Below are positions 58,807-64,000 of a DNA stretch of 64,000 bases, one piece after another. The stretch lies in contig CABXTC010000001.1 in the NCBI GenBank assembly GCA_902515095.1, forward strand, positions 75,196-139,195. Direction: 5' to 3'. The notes beneath the pieces were generated by a model. It was not told the origin of the DNA, did no database searches, and saw only the letters and a program-made list of their open reading frames with translations. This DNA comes from an uncultured Pelagibacteraceae bacterium. GTDB taxonomy: Bacteria > Pseudomonadota > Alphaproteobacteria > Pelagibacterales > Pelagibacteraceae. A program made the translations under genes and the position numbers. The first letter of the stretch is position 1; each line of letters starts with the position of its first letter.

Positions 58807-60060
58807 ATGAAAAATAAGTATTCAATTTTTTCTCTTATTAAAAATGCTTTCTCTTATCATGAAAATTGGGAGAAAGCTTGGAAAGATCCTGAACCTAAAA
58901 AAGAGTATGAAGCTATAATAGTCGGTGGTGGAGGACATGGTCTAGCAACGGCCTATTATTTAGCAAAAAAACATAACATAAAGAATATTGCAGTTGTTGA
59001 AAAAGGTTGGATAGGAGGCGGAAATACTGGCCGGAATACTACAATAATAAGATCGAATTATTTATGGGATGCAAGTGCTGGTCTTTATGATCATGCTCTT
59101 AAAATTTGGGAAGGCTTATCCCAGGAGTTAAATTATAATGTTATGTTTAGTCAAAGAGGTGTTATGAATCTGGCTCATAATTTACAAGATGTAAGAGATT
59201 TAAAAAGAAGAACCCATGCGAACAGATTAAATGGAATTGATGCAGTTTATTTGAATACTGAAGAAGTCAAAAAATTTTGTCCAATTATAAATACTTCACA
59301 GGATATCCGTTATCCAGTTTTAGGTGGTACTCTTCAACGAAGAGCTGGTACGGCAAGACATGATGCTGTTGCCTGGGGATATGCAAGAGGTGCTGATGAA
59401 ATGGGTGTGGATATTATTCAAAATTGTGAAGTAAAAGGAATAAAAAGAAATGGTGATACAGTTGAAGGCATAGAAACAACTAAAGGCTTTATTAAAACTA
59501 AAAAAATTGGTGTTGTAGCTGCTGGTCACTCTAGTGTTATAGCAAATATGGCAGGATTGAAATTACCTTTAGAAAGTAAACCACTTCAAGCCTTAGTATC
59601 AGAACCAGTTAAACCGGTAATAGATACAGTTGTAATGTCAAATGCTGTTCATGCATACGTAAGTCAATCTGATAAAGGTGAATTAGTTATTGGAGCGGGT
59701 ACTGACGATTATGTGTCCTATTCTCAAAAAGGAAGCCATGATATCGTAGAAGGTACTTTAAATGCAATTTTAGAACTGTATCCAATATTTAGTAGAATGA
59801 GAATGCTTCGTCAGTGGGGAGGAATAGTTGATATATGTCCAGATGCAAGTCCCATAATAAGTAAAACATCAATTAAGGGTTTATACTTTAACTGTGGTTG
59901 GGGAACAGGAGGTTTTAAAGCAACACCTGGCTCGGGTGATTTGTTTGCTCATACCATTGCTAATGATGAACCTCATAAATTAAATGCTGCCTTTAATATA
60001 AATAGATTTGTAAGTGGTGATCTAGTCGACGAACATGGTGCAGCTGCTGTCGCACACTAA
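58807..60060 (+). CDS. soxB: sarcosine oxidase beta subunit
   Basis: [52 protein letters not shown]. Confidence 0.96.
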   Translation: MKNKYSIFSLIKNAFSYHENWEKAWKDPEPKKEYEAIIVGGGGHGLATAYYLAKKHNIKNIAVVEKGWIGGGNTGRNTTIIRSNYLWDASAGLYDHALKIWEGLSQELNYNVMFSQRGVMNLAHNLQDVRDLKRRTHANRLNGIDAVYLNTEEVKKFCPIINTSQDIRYPVLGGTLQRRAGTARHDAVAWGYARGADEMGVDIIQNCEVKGIKRNGDTVEGIETTKGFIKTKKIGVVAAGHSSVIANMAGLKLPLESKPLQALVSEPVKPVIDTVVMSNAVHAYVSQSDKGELVIGAGTDDYVSYSQKGSHDIVEGTLNAILELYPIFSRMRMLRQWGGIVDICPDASPIISKTSIKGLYFNCGWGTGGFKATPGSGDLFAHTIANDEPHKLNAAFNINRFVSGDLVDEHGAAAVAH

Positions 60061-60335
60061 TGTTTTTAATTAATTGTCCTTTTTGTGGAGAAAGAGAGCA
60101 AAGCGAGTTTAAAGCTGGTGGTGAAGCTCATATAGTAAGACCAAAACAGCCTACAGAGTTAAGTGATGATGAATGGGCAGAATATTTGTTCATGAGAAAA
60201 AACATTAAAGGAGTTCAGTTTGAAAGATGGAATCATATTCATGGTTGTAGAAAATGGTTCAATATGGTTAGAGATACATCAAATGATCAAATTAAAGCTG
60301 TCTACAAAATGGGTGAAAAACCACCAGTAAAATAA
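60060..60335 (+). CDS. soxD: sarcosine oxidase delta subunit
   Basis: LINCPFCGEREQSEFKAGGEAHIVRP...WNHIHGCRKWFNMVRDT. Confidence 0.96.
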   Translation: MFLINCPFCGEREQSEFKAGGEAHIVRPKQPTELSDDEWAEYLFMRKNIKGVQFERWNHIHGCRKWFNMVRDTSNDQIKAVYKMGEKPPVK

Positions 60336-60336
60336 A

Positions 60337-63300
60337 ATGTCTAATAGTTTAAGATTTAAAACAAGTAAATTTATTGATGAAACTTATAGAGTATCGTTTA
60401 AATTTAATAACAAAACATATTTTGGTTTTAAAGGTGATACACTTGCATCAGCTCTATTAGCAAATGGTATTCATCTTGTAGGAAGAAGTTTCAAATATCA
60501 TAGACCTCGTGGAATTATGACATCTGGATCCGAGGAACCTAATGCAATTATTCAATTACATGATAATTCTTCAAGAACTGAACCCAATGTAAGAGCTACA
60601 GAAGTTGAAATTTATGAAGGTTTAGTTGCCTCTAGTCAAAATTGTTGGCCAAATGTTAATTTTGATATTGGTGGAATTAATAATCTATTATCCCCTATTT
60701 TACCCGCAGGTTTTTATTATAAAACTTTTATGTGGCCTGCAAGTTTCTGGGAGAAGTATGAATACTTTATTAGAAAGTCTGCAGGTTTAGGTAAATCACC
60801 TAAAGTCGCTGATCCAGACATATATGAACATAATTACATTCATTGTGATGTTTTAATAATTGGAGCTGGTATATCAGGCATAATTGCAGCCAAAATGGCA
60901 GCTAAAAATGGTTTTAAAACTCTTTTAGTTGATGAGAAATCTTATTTGGGTGGATCATCCATTTACGATAACTCAGAATTTTCAAAAATTAATAATCAAA
61001 TAACGAGTTCATGGTTAGAAAAAGAAATCAACGAAATATCTAAATTAGAAAATTTAGAAATAAAAACAACAACTAGTATTGCGGCATTTCATGGATACAA
61101 TTTTTTATTAGCTCGTGAAAATCTTACTGATCATTTACCAATTAATCAAAGAAACGGTAAAGTTAGACAAAAATTATTAAAAATTAGAGCTAAAAAAGTA
61201 ATCACGGCCACTGGCTCAATAGAAAGACCTTTAATATTCGATAATAATGATCGCCCAGGAATTCTATTATCTTCAGCAATTAAAAAATATATCGATTTAT
61301 ACGGTGTTGCTTGTGGTGAAAATAATATTCTTTTTACCAATAACGATACTGCTTACGAAACTGCTTTGAGCTTAATTCAAAGAGGTATTAAGATTAATGC
61401 AATAATTGATAATAGAGAACAAATCGACTCTAAAATTTCTTACGAAGTTGAGAAAAATAATATTAAAATTTATAAAGGTTACTCTGTTGTTGATACCTAC
61501 GGGTATAAAAGAATTAATAAAATATCTATTATGAAACTTTCAAAAGATGGTCAAAAATTAATAGGTGAAAAGATAAAACTTAACTGTGATTGTTTAGGTG
61601 TGTCTGGTGGTTGGACCCCAGCAGTACATTTATTTACTCAATCAGGTGGTAAATTGAAGTTCAGAGAAGAAGACCAGGTATTCATTCCAGAAGTTTACCC
61701 CTCAGATCAAATAAGTATTGGGTCTTGTAATGGAGACTTTAGTTTAGACGAGGTAGTAAAGAATACTTTATCTTCAATTAAAAAATTTCTTAATATTGAT
61801 AATTCTGAATTCAAGACTATTGAAATTATCTCTGGATTGAATCAATCAAAAAGAAATATATGGTTATTGCCATCTGACAAATCCATTGGTAAAACCAAAT
61901 CTTTTGTTGATTACCAAAATGATGCGACTTCAAAAGATATTAAATTAGCACTGAGAGAAGGATTTAGATCTATTGAACATGTAAAAAGATACACCACTAC
62001 TGGTATGGGTACAGACCAAGGTAAGCTTGGTAACATGCATGCTTTAGGAATTATTTCGGAAACAGCGGGAACTAAAATGGGTGAACACGGAACTACGACT
62101 TTTAGACCTCCTTACACGCCTCTTACTTTTGGAGCTATTGTAGGAAGAAATGTAGGAGAATTTTTTGACATATTTAGGCGTACACCAATACATGATTGGC
62201 ATATTGCAAATAATGCTAAGTTTGAAAATGTTGGTCAATGGAAGAGAGCTTGGTACTACCCCAAAAAAAATGAAAATATGCATCAAGCAGTACAAAGGGA
62301 GAGTAAAGCTGCTAGAGACTCCGCGGGTATACTAGATGCATCTACATTAGGAAAAATCGATATTCAAGGAACTGATGCATCAGAATTTTTAAATCGTGTT
62401 TATACTAATGCTTGGTCAAAACTTGCAATCGGTAAATGTCGTTATGGTTTAATGTTGAATGAAGATGGAATGGTTTATGATGATGGGGTAACTACAAGAC
62501 TAGGTGAAAATCATTATATAATGACTACTACTACCGGAGGCGCGGCAAACGTTTTAGGAAAACTTGAAGACTATCTTCAGACCGAATGGCCTGAATTGGA
62601 TGTTTATTTATCATCTGTAACCGATCATTATGCAACAATTAGTGTTTGTGGTCCTAATAGTAAAAAGATTGTTTCAAAAGTTATTCCTGATTTAAATTTT
62701 TCTGATGAAAAGTTTCCACATATGTCGTTTAAAGACTCAAAAATAAACAACATTAAATGTAGAGTAATGAGAATTAGTTTTACAGGAGAACATAGTTATG
62801 AAATTAATATCCAAGCAAATTATGGAAAATCTGTTTGGGAAAAATGCATGGAAGCTGGTAAAGATTTTAATATTACACCCTACGGAACCGAAACAATGCA
62901 CTTATTAAGAGCGGAGAAAGGTTTTATTATTGTTGGACAAGATACTGATGCAACAATGACGCCAATTGATTTGCAAATGGATTGGATAGTAAGTAAGAAA
63001 AAATACGATTTTATTGGAAAAAGATCATTGTATAGATCCGATACAATTAGAGAAGACAGAAAGCAGCTTGTTGGCTTATTGACAGAAAATCCAGATGATG
63101 TTCTTGAAGAAGGAGCGCAGATTGTTGCTGATATAAAAAAGACACCCATTGAAATGTTGGGTCATGTTACTTCAAGTTATTACAGCCCGAACTTAAAAAA
63201 ATCTATTGCATTGGGAGTCGTTAAAGGTGGAAAAAAAATGTTAGGCCAAAAATTAATAATACCCATGGAAAATAAAAACATAAATGTGACTGTGGCTGAT

Positions 63301-63348
63301 CCAGTTTTTTTAGATAAAGAAGGTGAAAGATTAAATGCTAAATTATAA
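60337..63348 (+). CDS. soxA: sarcosine oxidase alpha subunit
   Basis: N-terminal 2Fe-2S-like/NAD domain, VLIIGAGISGIIAAKMAA, C-terminal aminomethyltransferase-like domain; 1003 aa. Confidence 0.96.
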   Translation: MSNSLRFKTSKFIDETYRVSFKFNNKTYFGFKGDTLASALLANGIHLVGRSFKYHRPRGIMTSGSEEPNAIIQLHDNSSRTEPNVRATEVEIYEGLVASSQNCWPNVNFDIGGINNLLSPILPAGFYYKTFMWPASFWEKYEYFIRKSAGLGKSPKVADPDIYEHNYIHCDVLIIGAGISGIIAAKMAAKNGFKTLLVDEKSYLGGSSIYDNSEFSKINNQITSSWLEKEINEISKLENLEIKTTTSIAAFHGYNFLLARENLTDHLPINQRNGKVRQKLLKIRAKKVITATGSIERPLIFDNNDRPGILLSSAIKKYIDLYGVACGENNILFTNNDTAYETALSLIQRGIKINAIIDNREQIDSKISYEVEKNNIKIYKGYSVVDTYGYKRINKISIMKLSKDGQKLIGEKIKLNCDCLGVSGGWTPAVHLFTQSGGKLKFREEDQVFIPEVYPSDQISIGSCNGDFSLDEVVKNTLSSIKKFLNIDNSEFKTIEIISGLNQSKRNIWLLPSDKSIGKTKSFVDYQNDATSKDIKLALREGFRSIEHVKRYTTTGMGTDQGKLGNMHALGIISETAGTKMGEHGTTTFRPPYTPLTFGAIVGRNVGEFFDIFRRTPIHDWHIANNAKFENVGQWKRAWYYPKKNENMHQAVQRESKAARDSAGILDASTLGKIDIQGTDASEFLNRVYTNAWSKLAIGKCRYGLMLNEDGMVYDDGVTTRLGENHYIMTTTTGGAANVLGKLEDYLQTEWPELDVYLSSVTDHYATISVCGPNSKKIVSKVIPDLNFSDEKFPHMSFKDSKINNIKCRVMRISFTGEHSYEINIQANYGKSVWEKCMEAGKDFNITPYGTETMHLLRAEKGFIIVGQDTDATMTPIDLQMDWIVSKKKYDFIGKRSLYRSDTIREDRKQLVGLLTENPDDVLEEGAQIVADIKKTPIEMLGHVTSSYYSPNLKKSIALGVVKGGKKMLGQKLIIPMENKNINVTVADPVFLDKEGERLNAKL

Positions 63349-63898
63349 TCATATAATAAAAAAGGAAAAATCATATCAAGGTCTAAAAATAAATGAGATA
63401 AAGCCTGTTATGAAATTGATAATAAGAGGAAAAAAAAGGGAATTTTTGTCAGCGATTGGAAAATCTTTAAATATGGTTTTACCTACAAAAGCAAATACTT
63501 CTACTCAAAGTGAAAAATTGACTGCCTTATGGTTAAGCCCTGATGAATGGATGATTTTTTCAAATGATGTTGTCAAAGAAAATACAAATTCATATGATAC
63601 AGAAAATCTTTTAAATAATAATATATCTAAATTAAATTTAGGTGCTGTTGTTGACGTCACAGATCAATTTGTAAGGATTAATCTTAAAGGTGATAAAATC
63701 TATAACTTATTTCAAACAGGATCCCCTTTTAATTTTAATGATTTTCAGGATAAAATTGGCTCTGTAACCCAAACAATCCTCACAAAAATAGACGTTATTA
63801 TCCATAATCAAAATAAAAATGAGGTAAATTTGTTTGTAAGGCGCTCATTTTCAGAACATTTGTTCTCATGGATAAACGATAGTGCGTCAAGATTATAG
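63335..63898 (+). CDS. soxG: sarcosine oxidase gamma subunit
   Basis: ALWLSPDEWMIFSND, LNLGAVVDVTDQFVRINLKG; soxBDAG order. Confidence 0.9.
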   Translation: MLNYNHIIKKEKSYQGLKINEIKPVMKLIIRGKKREFLSAIGKSLNMVLPTKANTSTQSEKLTALWLSPDEWMIFSNDVVKENTNSYDTENLLNNNISKLNLGAVVDVTDQFVRINLKGDKIYNLFQTGSPFNFNDFQDKIGSVTQTILTKIDVIIHNQNKNEVNLFVRRSFSEHLFSWINDSASRL

Positions 63899-63932
63899 TC
63901 ACATTTAAATCAGAAATAAGTTATTAAAAATT

Positions 63933-64000
63933 ATGAAAAAATTATTTTTAATAGCAATATTTGCTCTTTTACCCTTTTCACTTAATGCAGAATCTAATTT
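63933..64000 (+). CDS. partial ORF truncated by window end (signal peptide MKKLFLIAIFALLPFSLNAESN)
   Basis: ATG with signal-peptide-like N-terminus running off the window. Confidence 0.6.
   Translation, partial: MKKLFLIAIFALLPFSLNAESN

Overview
This is an AT-rich, very compact bacterial chromosome segment. Gene content and order look like SAR11 / Candidatus Pelagibacter (inference from protein sequences and intergenic compaction; no database search was run). Most of the window is housekeeping: tgt, recG, rarD, tmk-holB-metG-tatD, nhaA, glpX, hom-argC, rplM-rpsI, metY, ctaA, plsX-rpmF, hppA, a nrdR-ribD-ribE-ribB-ribH-nusB-thiL cluster, glyA-rpiB, hemB, recO-rnc-lepB-acpS-pdxJ-pyrE-rsh, smpB-dapA, slt, and a soxBDAG sarcosine oxidase operon. 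Five tRNA genes are present: Lys-UUU, Ser-UGA, Pro-UGG, Glu-UUC and Ser-GCU. The signals most worth follow-up are: (1) a ~2 kb segment (about 5773-7756) bounded by a complete tRNA-Ser(UGA) and a directly repeated 5' half of the same tRNA, with identical tandem 11-mers (TTTCGTTAGAG x2) just inside both ends, an attL/attR-like layout with arm-type sites but no integrase inside; (2) a glycosyltransferase/integrase mini-island after tRNA-Glu, with a perfect 9-7-9 inverted repeat directly upstream of the tyrosine recombinase, resembling a recombinase core site; (3) a probable tandem SAM-II/SAM-V riboswitch before metY, with a competing hairpin and a 12-nt perfect complement in the divergent rplM leader; (4) several unannotated small ORFs; (5) a decayed gene with in-frame stops at about 26953-27165; and (6) two tRNA genes whose CCA ends lie exactly 3 nt before a start codon.
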